From assembly GCA_021204605.1 (NCBI GenBank), contig JAJPZD010000104.1:1-6504 (forward strand): DNA of 6,504 bases. Direction: 5' to 3'. Under the pieces are notes generated by a model, which saw only the letters and a program-made list of their open reading frames with translations, ran no database searches and was not told the origin of the DNA. Source of the stretch: Prevotella sp. GTDB lineage: Bacteria > Bacteroidota > Bacteroidia > Bacteroidales > Bacteroidaceae. How positions within the stretch are numbered: position 1 is the first letter of the stretch; the number at the start of each line of letters is the position of its first letter. Position numbers and translations under genes: made by a program. Shown piece after piece: positions 1-6,445 of the stretch.

Positions 1-290
1 CCTGCGGCAGTAGTACCCAAGTTACTGAAAGTTTCCTTTTGTCCGTTGTTCAATAGAGATATCGGTCGGCTTGTGAACTCATATCCGCCCATGATATCCA
101 CGTGAGGCAGATATTTCGTTTTGGCAGCCTTGTGGGTGTATTTCGCCACGTCCTGTTTCAGTCGGGCTATGTTCACCTGTTTGTTATTGCGCAGAGCCAT
201 TGCACGACATGAGTCGAGCGAGAGCACCTCTTGTGAGAATGTCGGTAGAACCATGAATAGCAACAAGAAACAGGCAGAAGTCAGTTTCAT
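1..290 (-). CDS. TolC-family outer-membrane efflux protein, N-terminal part (cut by window edge)
   Basis: The reading frame is open from ATG at 290 down to the window edge and gives the first 96 residues. Residues 1 to about 19 form a signal peptide: MKL, a hydrophobic core (CFLLLFMVLP), then TFSQ. The mature start LSLDSCRAMALRNN, followed by NIARLKQDVAKY and KYLPHVDIMGGYEF, is the standard opening of Bacteroidota TolC/OEP proteins: a first helix after 'sL..c...Al.nN', then the first strand near 'P.v...g.y'. Family members are outer-membrane trimers that form the exit duct of tripartite efflux or type I secretion systems, usually with an HlyD-type adaptor and an inner-membrane pump. Those partners would lie below position 1 if they are in this operon; none is visible. 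The start is supported by the signal peptide. It lies 41 bp after the coiled-coil gene on the same strand, so co-transcription is likely. The substrate cannot be told from this fragment. Confidence 0.88.
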   Translation of the reverse strand, partial: MKLTSACFLLLFMVLPTFSQEVLSLDSCRAMALRNNKQVNIARLKQDVAKYTHKAAKTKYLPHVDIMGGYEFTSRPISLLNNGQKETFSNLGTTAA

Positions 291-331
291 GTAAAAGTTA
301 TGATTGTTGTATCGCATCATAAAAGTGATGT

Positions 332-1219
332 TTACTTATCGAAAGAGAAAGACCGTTCACCTATCATATTGCCGTCGGCGAAGACGCTGACAGAGTAAGT
401 ACCCTTTTGGTAAGTGGTATTCTCGTTCCAATAGACCGTGATAGGAGTAGCCTCACCAGTATATTCGATAGTTTTTTTAATGGAATATTGCAGTTCCTTA
501 TTAGCGTAAGTAAAAGTGCCTCCGTTTGAGAGCGTTCTGCCGGTGGTATTCTTGATTACCACATAGAGCGTTTTCTCACCATTCGAGGCCGTTACATTCT
601 TGGCCAAGGTGAAATCTACCTGTGTAGTTTTCCAATCGTTGAGTCTTTTGGCGACACCACCCCGTTTGTTTTTCCTTGTCATGGTGATGCCCGTGGCCTC
701 AAGCTGTGCTGCAATGGCAACTTTCTCGGAGAGAGTCTGCTTGTCGGCGTTAAGGTTCTCGATACGCTTTTCGGCCTCAGAGTATTGGTCTTTTATCCTG
801 GTGTTTTCTTCTGTAAGGCTTTGGTTGAGGCGGTTTAAGGAATCAATCTCAAAGATATAGCTTCTAATCACGGCACGGCAAGTTTCCAATTCCTTTTTCA
901 GGCGTGCAATCTCACGGGCGTCAGAAGCCTTTACGTTTTTCAATTCCTCGAGGAGTTTCTCTGTCTTCATCTGCTCCTGCGTGAGTTGTTCGATGATAGA
1001 GTCGTTGTTGATTTGAGTTTTCATCTCGTTGTATTGGTCAGCGAATTTCTGGTATTCGTTTTCCATTTCCTGCTTGTCGAGTTCGGCAAGTTCTTGCATT
1101 TCCTTGTAGTTCTGACTCTGGTGGTACATGGTTATTGCGAGGAACGCCAGCCCCCCGATCAGGAGCACGCCGACAACAACTATCGTTATGATAACCTTTT
1201 TGTTCTTAATGTCAATCAT
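332..1219 (-). CDS. Membrane-anchored coiled-coil protein of unknown function with C-terminal beta-rich domain
   Basis: The protein has 295 residues. Residues 1-8 are short and charged (MIDIKNKK), and residues 9-31 form one strong hydrophobic segment (VIITIVVVGVLLIGGLAFLAIT). It has no signal-peptidase site or lipobox, so I read it as an inner-membrane anchor with the rest in the periplasm. Residues about 35-165 are rich in E, K, Q and L and form a long coiled coil. A basic linker with 'TRKNKRGG' (about 181-188) leads to a beta-rich domain at about 196-295 (DFTLAKNVTASNGEKTLYVV, then YQKGTYSVSVF near the end). I know the general layout from conserved hypothetical proteins of Bacteroidota, sometimes mislabelled as chromosome-segregation proteins because of the coiled coil; I cannot name a function. 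It sits just upstream of a TolC-family gene and is probably co-transcribed, so an envelope or transport-linked scaffold role is possible, but this is only inference. The ATG at 1219 is supported by the membrane segment beginning right after it and by the promoter-like box about 50 bp upstream. Confidence 0.85.
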   Translation of the reverse strand: MIDIKNKKVIITIVVVGVLLIGGLAFLAITMYHQSQNYKEMQELAELDKQEMENEYQKFADQYNEMKTQINNDSIIEQLTQEQMKTEKLLEELKNVKASDAREIARLKKELETCRAVIRSYIFEIDSLNRLNQSLTEENTRIKDQYSEAEKRIENLNADKQTLSEKVAIAAQLEATGITMTRKNKRGGVAKRLNDWKTTQVDFTLAKNVTASNGEKTLYVVIKNTTGRTLSNGGTFTYANKELQYSIKKTIEYTGEATPITVYWNENTTYQKGTYSVSVFADGNMIGERSFSFDK

Positions 1220-1246
1220 TTTGATACGTATTAATCAAACCGCAAA

Positions 1247-1268
1247 ATACGATTTCCGTTAATCGTAT
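1247..1268. repeat. Perfect 8-bp inverted repeat at the predicted transcription start
   Basis: ATACGATT (1247-1254) and AATCGTAT (1261-1268) are exact reverse complements separated by TCCGTT. The repeat lies directly downstream of the -7 box at 1270-1277, overlapping the predicted start of transcription. That is a good position for a dimeric repressor site; if transcription starts at its outer edge, it could instead form a 5' leader hairpin. There is no T-run after it on either strand, so it is unlikely to be a terminator. Confidence 0.5.
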
Positions 1269-1269
1269 G

Positions 1270-1303
1270 CAAATTTAAGATATTTATATTAAAGCCACAA
1301 CAA
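1270..1303 (-). promoter_or_regulatory. Probable Bacteroidota promoter for the coiled-coil/TolC unit
   Basis: On the minus strand, TAAATTTG (1277 to 1270) matches the Bacteroidota -7 consensus TAnnTTTG exactly. A TTGTTG stretch (1303 to 1298) gives a -33-like TTG, with 20 bases between TTG (1300-1298) and the -7 box, within the usual spacing. Transcription would start near 1262-1266, giving a leader of about 45 nt before the ATG at 1219. No Shine-Dalgarno site is visible, which is normal for this phylum. The box is short and the region AT-rich, so a chance match is possible. Confidence 0.55.
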
Positions 1304-1347
1304 TTTATCAAATGAACATGATTTTTAGGTATGAAAAAAGTTAGTTA

Positions 1348-3798
1348 TCAGAAATTCACGGAAATTTTTTTGCCGTTGTAATTGAAACATTTGGAGGAGC
1401 CATCGGGGAGGATGATGTTGAAAGAGCGGGTGGCGAGCATGCCATTGTAAGAGCCTTTGTGGGCACCGATAGTGAGCGTCTGCGAGCGGTCGTTCCATGA
1501 CATCGGAATTTCAGTGTAAGCACCGTTCTCATAGTTGTAATTGTCAAACTCATCCTCATAGAGGGTAAATTCTCCATCACTGCCGGGGTAAACTTTCAAA
1601 GTAAGGTTATCCCATGGTTTTTCTGTGGCATACTGCACGTCAGGACCGATAGGGATGATACTGCCGGCCTTGATATAAAGTGGAATGATGTCGAGAGTAG
1701 TCTCACGTGTGATTTGCTGACCACCGTCGAATTTCTCATTAGTCCAGTAGTCATACCATGAAGTGCCTTCCGGAAGGTAGAGTTCCTTTGACTTAGTCTC
1801 GGTGAAATCCACATTCAGATTGATGGCATTGTTATTCTCCTTATTGTATTTCTCAATTTTGTTGAGACCAATTTCAATCTCAGGAGTATATTGGGCATTG
1901 ACAACAGGGGCTACGAGGATAGAGTTGCCGAACATATACTCATTGTTCATGTTCCAGACATTCTTGTCGTCGGCAAAATCCATGAACAGCGCACGCATGA
2001 AAGAATACTGACTGTTGGAAACCTGCCAGGAAGTGGAATAAATATAAGGCAATAGGGAATATCTGAGACGGATGGCTTTCTCTATTGCATCATATACTGT
2101 TTCACCTTTCTCTCCATAATAATAAATCTCACGAGGAACTTCCGTGCCGTGCGAGCGCATCATAGGACAGAAAGCACCGAATTGCAACCAGCGCACATAG
2201 AGTTCCTGGTAGAGAGGATTTTGCGTTGCCGAGCCGTCAGCGTAAGAATTGTTATACGCATTGGCATAGAAGCCGCCGATATCGGTGTTCCAGTGAGGAA
2301 TGCCGGTGAGAGAGAAATTCAGTCCTGCCGGGATTTGTTTGCGGAGCGTCTCCCATGAGGACACCACATCACCCGTCCATGTGTCAGCACCATAACGCTG
2401 TTGTCCTGCAAAAGCAGAACGGGTGAGGATAAAGACACGCTTGTCGGAAGAAACTTCACGCTGATGTGAATAAACGCCGCCGACAGACATCAGAGGGTAA
2501 GCATTGCATACCTTGCGGTAAGAGCCGAGATAAGCGGAGTCCTCCAAATCAGCATCCGTGCAATCATTGCGGTCAGGTTCGGTGGAATCCATCCACCAAC
2601 CATCCATATCAAGAGAGAACAGACCCTTGTTGAGATATTTCCAATAGATATCACGAGCCTCAGGATTATAAGCATCGTAAACACGGACGCCGGAGGGGTA
2701 ATCCATGTTTGGCGGCCATGACTTGAGTCCTGACAGAGGCCAAGTCGTGAAATGCAGCAGCATATTCTTTGAGGCAAGTTCTTTGAATTGCAGTGTATGA
2801 GGGCCGAAAGACGACCAGATGGAGACAATGAGATGAGCGTTTTGGTTGTGCAATTCATCGATAGCCTGTTTTGCATTTTTGAAATCAGGGTTCAGAAAGT
2901 CCATTGCGTTCCACAGATAGTTGCTGTCCCAGTATTGCCAATCCTGAATTATGCCATCCAAAGGCACGCCCAACGTGCGATATTTATTGACAACATCGAG
3001 CCATTCTTTGGAACTCTTATAACGTTCACGGCTTTGCCAATAGCCGTAAGTCCAGAGAGGGAGCATCGGAACTTGTCCTGTTAGGGTGCGCATACCTGCG
3101 ATTACCCCATCGGCGTTGTCGCCATAAATGAAATAGTAGTCCACCATATCGCCAACCTCAGAAGTCAGGGATGTTACTTGTAGTGTATCAGTAAACGTGG
3201 TAGGGGAGTAATTGTCCCAAAAGATACCATAACCTTTGACTGAATGAATTACAGGTACGACATCATCGAGGTTGGTTTGCATCATATAGCGTGTCATATT
3301 CCGTTGGATAAGTTTTCCGTTCTGAGTCTGTCCCAAGCCATAAATCGCCTCATCGCTGTCGAGGATAAACGACTGTGAAATAATGTAAGAGCCTTTGTCC
3401 ATGCCAGACTCACGCAATGTGAAATTTGTTTGTCCTTCCTTGAGCAGGCTGTTCCCTTTTAAGTCGGAAAAAGAGAGTGTGCCAGAGTTTTTGTCAAATG
3501 AGACATTGATTTTATCGGTAGTCATTGTTATTTGAGAGTCGCTTTCCTTGTAGGATATTTTCGTGTTTTCAGGTTGTGCGATTACCGAAAGGCTATTCTT
3601 TTCAGGCATTGTTTGCATAGGTGATGGGTATTTCACAATCCTCACGATTGAAGGCGAAAAAAATGTTATCTCGCAAGACAGTTGACTGTCAGGGGCACTT
3701 ACTGATATTCTCTTTGCGGTACGCTGAACGTTTTGAGCGGATATTCCACATATCGGGAGAAATAGTGCGTACAGCAACAGAATTAGTAATTTTTTCAT
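1348..3798 (-). CDS. Secreted GH31 alpha-glycosidase, probably alpha-xylosidase (alternatively alpha-glucosidase)
   Basis: The protein has 816 residues. Residues 1-21 are a Sec signal peptide ending in GISA-Q; C17 has no proper lipobox around it, so the enzyme is probably soluble in the periplasm. Domains in order: N-terminal beta-sandwich (about 25-240), (beta/alpha)8 GH31 catalytic barrel (about 245-600), a proximal beta domain (about 600-725) and a DUF5110-type beta domain with YPGSDGEFTLYEDE (about 730-816). The signature WWMDSTEPD gives the nucleophile D404; D477 in YGADTWTGD is the likely acid/base. D286 (IIQDWQYW), R548/H550 (MMRSHG) and D506 (DIGGF) are other conserved active-site positions. 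GH31 enzymes remove terminal alpha-linked sugars with retention. The 'GYWQSRERYKS' and 'VYDAYNPEARDIYW' stretches recall the Bacteroides xyloglucan alpha-xylosidases. Unlike the well-known member BoGH31A, as I remember it, there is no PA14 insert between sandwich and barrel, which explains the shorter length. It follows GH3 by 26 bp in one operon. The family is certain; the substrate is inferred. Confidence 0.95.
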   Translation of the reverse strand: MKKLLILLLYALFLPICGISAQNVQRTAKRISVSAPDSQLSCEITFFSPSIVRIVKYPSPMQTMPEKNSLSVIAQPENTKISYKESDSQITMTTDKINVSFDKNSGTLSFSDLKGNSLLKEGQTNFTLRESGMDKGSYIISQSFILDSDEAIYGLGQTQNGKLIQRNMTRYMMQTNLDDVVPVIHSVKGYGIFWDNYSPTTFTDTLQVTSLTSEVGDMVDYYFIYGDNADGVIAGMRTLTGQVPMLPLWTYGYWQSRERYKSSKEWLDVVNKYRTLGVPLDGIIQDWQYWDSNYLWNAMDFLNPDFKNAKQAIDELHNQNAHLIVSIWSSFGPHTLQFKELASKNMLLHFTTWPLSGLKSWPPNMDYPSGVRVYDAYNPEARDIYWKYLNKGLFSLDMDGWWMDSTEPDRNDCTDADLEDSAYLGSYRKVCNAYPLMSVGGVYSHQREVSSDKRVFILTRSAFAGQQRYGADTWTGDVVSSWETLRKQIPAGLNFSLTGIPHWNTDIGGFYANAYNNSYADGSATQNPLYQELYVRWLQFGAFCPMMRSHGTEVPREIYYYGEKGETVYDAIEKAIRLRYSLLPYIYSTSWQVSNSQYSFMRALFMDFADDKNVWNMNNEYMFGNSILVAPVVNAQYTPEIEIGLNKIEKYNKENNNAINLNVDFTETKSKELYLPEGTSWYDYWTNEKFDGGQQITRETTLDIIPLYIKAGSIIPIGPDVQYATEKPWDNLTLKVYPGSDGEFTLYEDEFDNYNYENGAYTEIPMSWNDRSQTLTIGAHKGSYNGMLATRSFNIILPDGSSKCFNYNGKKISVNF

Positions 3799-3824
3799 GA
3801 TATTTATGTCTTTATTTTTTTTTA
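3799..3824 (-). promoter_or_regulatory. A-rich translation-start region of the GH31 gene
   Basis: The 26-bp spacer between GH3 and GH31 reads on the minus strand as a run of nine A (3823 to 3815) followed by a TAAAGACATAAATATC tract before the ATG. There is no Shine-Dalgarno sequence and no room for a promoter. An unstructured A/T-rich leader is how many Bacteroidota genes recruit ribosomes, so GH31 is probably translated from the GH3 message. The nine-base homopolymer lies outside both coding regions, so slippage there would not shift a frame. Confidence 0.45.
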
Positions 3825-6146
3825 TTAAATGTTCGGTTCATCCCACACCTTAGTTTCCTTGCAATAAATGGTTTCAGAGAGGTTGCCGACTTTGAGCAAG
3901 AAATCACCCTCCTCGATAGTCCATTTGTTGTCAGCCCCCACGAAAGCGAGATTTTTTGCAGGGAGAGAGAATGTTACGGTGCGTGTCTCGCCTGGTTGCA
4001 AGTCAACTTTCTGGAAGCAGCGCAGACGTTTGTTGTCGGGAACGATAGAAGCGACCAAATCAGAGGAATAGAGTAACACAGCCTCCTTGCCTGCAACACT
4101 GCCAGTGTTGGTTACATCAACAGAAACAGTTAGACAGTCATCGGCAGAGAATTCGTTCTGACTTACAGACAGGTTGGAATATTCAAATGTCGTATAACTC
4201 ATACCATAACCGAAAGGCCATTGCAACGACACCTTAGCATCATAATTGTAATCACCCTCCATTGTAGGTACTTCCTCACTGACCTTGTAATCATACGTGG
4301 TGAGGGAGTTTATCTCACGAGGATAAGTGTAAGGCATTTTGGCGGAGAAATTTACATCCCCAAAGAGGAGATTTGCCAGAGCGTCAGCACCGTAATTGCC
4401 AGGGAGAAGGATGTCAACGACGGCATGGGCAAGAGGAACTATGTCAGATATCAGGCGAGGGCGGCCCTCGTTAATGATTAGGACAATAGGCTTGCCAGTT
4501 TCTGATAAAGCTTTCACGAGGTTGCGCTGGTTTTCAGAGAGCCAGAGGTCAGAGAGGTTGCCGACAGTCTCGCAATAACTATTCTCACCGATACAAGCGA
4601 CGATGACATCAACGTCTTTTGCAGTCTCGACAGCCTTTTCAATTTCAGAGGTGTTTTCCTCGTAATAAGCACCCTTTTCATTGTAAGTTACGCCCTGACA
4701 GAGAACGACATTTTCCTGTCCGAACTTATCAGAAAGAGCCTCGTAGATAGTGTTGTATTGTTCAGCAAAATCATCCGTGCGGTTACCCTGCCATGAATAA
4801 CTCCAACCACCGTTGAGACAGCGCATTTGATTAGCATTCGGACCAGTAACAAGAATGCGTGTTCCCTCTTTCAGAGGCAGAATGTTATTCTCGTTTTTCA
4901 GCAATACTTCGGTTTCCTCGGCAGCATGGAGAGAAAGTTGTGCAAATTCATCGCAGCCGTAGTTTTCGTAACCTTTACCGCCAGTATTCGGCTCGTCAAA
5001 GAGACCTAAGCGGAACTTGATACGCAGGATACGTCTTACCGCATCGTCAATGCGCTCCTGACTGACCTTGCCCTCGTTGACAAGTTGTTTTAGCAGAATA
5101 CAGAAATCAGGGTTATATGGGTCCATGCTCATGTCAATTCCCGCATTTATTGCAATACGGATTGCGTCTTTCCTGTCCTTTGCCACATGCTCACGCTGGT
5201 AGAGGTTATTGATGTCAGCCCAATCGGTAACAATCATTCCATCCCACTGTAAATCTTCTTTGAGCCATTTTGTGAGATATTCCCAACTTGCGTGGACAGG
5301 TACACCGTTGATACTGCTGGAATTGACCATAACACTCAAAGCCCCTGCCTGTATAGCAGCCTTGTAAGGCTCAAAATATTTCTCACGCAACATATTAGGA
5401 GCGAGGTATGCAGGCGTGCGATCCTTGCCCGACCAAGGCGCACCGTATGCCAAATAATGCTTTACGCAGGCAGCAACATTGTGATTTCCTAAGTGGTTAG
5501 CATCTGTTCCCTCATAGCCGAGTATCTCCGCCTCCACCATGCGTGCGTTTACTATCGCATCCTCACCGAAACTCTCCCAAATACGGGGCCAGCGAGGGTC
5601 ACGTCCTAAGTCGAGGACGGGATTATAGACCCACGGACAATTTGCGGCACGAGACTCGTATGCTGTTACACGTCCCATATTTTCCGCCAAAGAAATGTTG
5701 AACGAGGAGCCCAAATTGATAGGCTGGGGGAATAGAGTGCCGTCCTGTACGTATGTTACGCCATGATTTTGGTCAAGACCGTAAATGCATGGAATACTCA
5801 AATATTCCATTGACTTTTTCTGTATGAGCGTAATCCATTCCTGCCACTGTTCCACTGGCCAAGCCTGAGTGTTGGGGGCATTGAGTATCGAACCGATTCT
5901 ATATTTAGAAATTATCGTGTCGAGTTTTGTTTCATCGAGTACCCACTTGCCGGTAGATTTGTCGTACTTTCCGAAAATATCAAAGTTAAGCTCCAGCATC
6001 TGTCCGACCTTGTCATCAAGGGTCATTTTTGAAAGGATATTTTCTATCTTTTCTTCGATAACAGCATCTTTCTTGATTGCCGGTTGCTGTGCCGAAACGA
6101 TAGCCGCCAACAGACAGAATGTGAAAGTATAAAGGAGTTTTTTCAT
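3825..6146 (-). CDS. Secreted GH3 beta-glycosidase, probably beta-glucosidase
   Basis: The protein has 773 residues, a usual length for three-domain GH3 enzymes. Residues 1-20 are a Sec signal peptide (MKKLLYTFTFCLLAAIVSAQ, cleaved before QPA), without a lipobox. The GH3 N-terminal barrel spans about 35-385 with LDQNHGVTYVQDGTLFPQP, LDLGRDPRWPRIWESFGED, the substrate-binding pair K229-H230 (CVKHYLAYG) and nucleophile D308 in GMIVTDWADI. The GH3 C-terminal alpha/beta sandwich (about 410-645) carries ENSYCETVGN, with E526 as likely acid/base, and ends in PFGYGMSYTTFEY. A fibronectin-III-like domain follows (about 660-760: VDVTNTGSVAGKEAV). The set of residues predicts an active retaining exo-enzyme releasing beta-linked glucose, less likely xylose, from oligosaccharide ends in the periplasm. 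It is the first gene of an operon with GH31, has its own promoter-like box about 50 bp upstream, and the ATG is fixed by the signal peptide. The family is certain; the exact linkage and sugar are not. E. coli BglX lacks the QNHG and ENSYCET stretches seen here, so I do not use that symbol. Confidence 0.95.
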   Translation of the reverse strand: MKKLLYTFTFCLLAAIVSAQQPAIKKDAVIEEKIENILSKMTLDDKVGQMLELNFDIFGKYDKSTGKWVLDETKLDTIISKYRIGSILNAPNTQAWPVEQWQEWITLIQKKSMEYLSIPCIYGLDQNHGVTYVQDGTLFPQPINLGSSFNISLAENMGRVTAYESRAANCPWVYNPVLDLGRDPRWPRIWESFGEDAIVNARMVEAEILGYEGTDANHLGNHNVAACVKHYLAYGAPWSGKDRTPAYLAPNMLREKYFEPYKAAIQAGALSVMVNSSSINGVPVHASWEYLTKWLKEDLQWDGMIVTDWADINNLYQREHVAKDRKDAIRIAINAGIDMSMDPYNPDFCILLKQLVNEGKVSQERIDDAVRRILRIKFRLGLFDEPNTGGKGYENYGCDEFAQLSLHAAEETEVLLKNENNILPLKEGTRILVTGPNANQMRCLNGGWSYSWQGNRTDDFAEQYNTIYEALSDKFGQENVVLCQGVTYNEKGAYYEENTSEIEKAVETAKDVDVIVACIGENSYCETVGNLSDLWLSENQRNLVKALSETGKPIVLIINEGRPRLISDIVPLAHAVVDILLPGNYGADALANLLFGDVNFSAKMPYTYPREINSLTTYDYKVSEEVPTMEGDYNYDAKVSLQWPFGYGMSYTTFEYSNLSVSQNEFSADDCLTVSVDVTNTGSVAGKEAVLLYSSDLVASIVPDNKRLRCFQKVDLQPGETRTVTFSLPAKNLAFVGADNKWTIEEGDFLLKVGNLSETIYCKETKVWDEPNI

Positions 6147-6196
6147 ATTGTAGAAATTTAGTGGTTTCTTTGATTATCTATGCAATCTTAGTTTCG

Positions 6197-6230
6197 CAAA
6201 GTTAGTGAAATTTTTTAGTTGGAGGAAATA
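6197..6230 (-). promoter_or_regulatory. Probable promoter of the GH3-GH31 operon
   Basis: On the minus strand TAACTTTG (6204 to 6197) matches the Bacteroidota -7 box TAnnTTTG exactly and is followed by CG, as is common in this phylum. The -33 position is weak: TTTC, one base off TTTG, lies 20 bases upstream, inside the T-run that follows the hairpin at 6236-6257. Transcription would start near 6190-6193 and leave a leader of about 45 nt with no visible Shine-Dalgarno site or riboswitch fold. A weak -33 fits a promoter that needs an activator, but this is inference. Confidence 0.6.
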
Positions 6231-6241
6231 AAAAACCTCCA
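6220..6241. repeat. 6-bp inverted repeat overlapping the GH3 promoter -33 region
   Basis: TGGAGG (6220-6225) and CCTCCA (6236-6241) are exact reverse complements separated by ten A/T bases. The CCTCCA arm is also part of the stem at 6236-6257, so the two hairpins cannot form at once in a minus-strand RNA. The repeat could be a protein-binding site at the promoter or half of a switch. The arms are short, so chance is a real alternative. Confidence 0.35.
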
Positions 6242-6257
6242 TTCTAACGAACAGAGG
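6226..6257 (-). terminator. Terminator-like hairpin, promoter-proximal copy (B)
   Basis: Read as minus-strand RNA, CCUCUGUUC (6257-6249) pairs with GAAUGGAGG (6244-6236) over nine pairs, two of them G-U wobbles, around a GUUA loop. UUUUUUAUUU follows at once (6235-6226). On the plus strand the two wobbles become C-A mismatches, so the structure favours minus-strand transcription. This has the form of an intrinsic terminator and would stop transcription arriving from beyond 6504, insulating the GH3 promoter just downstream. It is one of two related hairpins. Confidence 0.5.
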
Positions 6258-6332
6258 GAACAAAATCTTCAAATTTTTGAAATCTTCTAAAAATATAGCA
6301 ATTTATTATTATCTTTTTTAACAACGTGGAAA
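6236..6332. repeat. Diverged tandem repeat, proximal unit
   Basis: On the plus strand this unit runs from CCTCCATTCTAACGAA through AGGGAACAAAATCTTC, TAAAAATATAGC and TTATTATTATCTTTTTTAACA to CGTGGAA. The same order of blocks recurs at 6364-6445. The spacing from hairpin loop to TGGAA is about 16 bases longer here. That fits a local 17-base duplication: AAATCTTC occurs at 6263-6270 and again at 6280-6287. Similarity is clear by eye, strongest in the hairpin and at the far end. Confidence 0.5.
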
Positions 6333-6357
6333 TTCCGACTTTATTGTAAAAGGATAT

Positions 6358-6388
6358 AAAATTCCCTCTATTCTCACGAAAAAGGGAA
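6358..6388 (-). terminator. Terminator-like hairpin, distal copy (A)
   Basis: In minus-strand RNA, UUCCCUUUUUC (6388-6378) pairs with GAAUAGAGGGAA (6373-6362): eight pairs including one G-U, one bulged U, then three pairs closing a GUGA loop, which is a GNRA tetraloop. UUUU (6361-6358) follows and then UA-rich sequence. The T-run is shorter than in the proximal copy. It may be a terminator for an unseen upstream gene, or a structured element that was duplicated for another reason. Confidence 0.42.
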
Positions 6389-6445
6389 CTAAACTTTTAA
6401 ACATAAAAATAAACGTTATATTCTATCTTTTATAAAACGATGGAA
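6362..6445. repeat. Diverged tandem repeat, distal unit
   Basis: On the plus strand: TTCCCTCTATTCTCACGAA, then AGGGAACTAAACTTTTAAA, TAAAAATAAACG, TTATATTCTATCTTTTATA and CGATGGAA. These blocks match the unit at 6236-6332 in order and strand, with point changes and one length difference. The hairpin is kept in both copies although its arms have changed, which hints at selection on structure; with AT-rich DNA some of the similarity outside the hairpin could be low complexity. Confidence 0.48.

Larger units (their letters stand above)
1220..1347. other. Spacer between the GH31 gene and the coiled-coil gene
   Basis: This 128-bp AT-rich spacer holds the probable promoter of the coiled-coil/TolC unit and a perfect 8-bp inverted repeat (both listed separately). 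Directly after the GH31 stop the minus strand reads TAACTAACTTTTTTCATACC. It has a short T-run but no GC-rich hairpin before it, so I see no convincing intrinsic terminator. Read-through from GH31 into the next unit cannot be excluded. Confidence 0.6.

Noticed and set aside
600..1234. Plus-strand open frames opposite the coiled-coil gene (600-860, 986-1234)
   Set aside because: They are antisense to a well-supported gene, show no family resemblance, and their hydrophobic look is what the complement of a Glu/Lys-rich coiled coil gives.
1300..1347. Intrinsic terminator after GH31
   Set aside because: There is a run of T but only 4-bp weak AT pairings nearby, and they lie after rather than before the run.
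1356..3084. Short open frames on both strands inside the GH31 gene
   Set aside because: They lie within a full-length GH31 coding region with all motifs intact, and none has a recognisable domain or its own upstream signals.
3730..3798. Possible lipoprotein signal (C17) in the GH31 protein
   Set aside because: The residues before the cysteine are L-P-I, not the small residues of a lipobox, and a normal signal-peptidase I site (GISA-Q) follows.
3868..6132. Plus-strand open frames opposite the GH3 gene, including 87 codons at 5869-6132
   Set aside because: They are antisense shadows of an intact GH3 gene; no promoter or protein family supports them.
6236..6445. CRISPR-like array
   Set aside because: There are only two diverged copies of unequal length, and the repeats are not short identical units with unique spacers.
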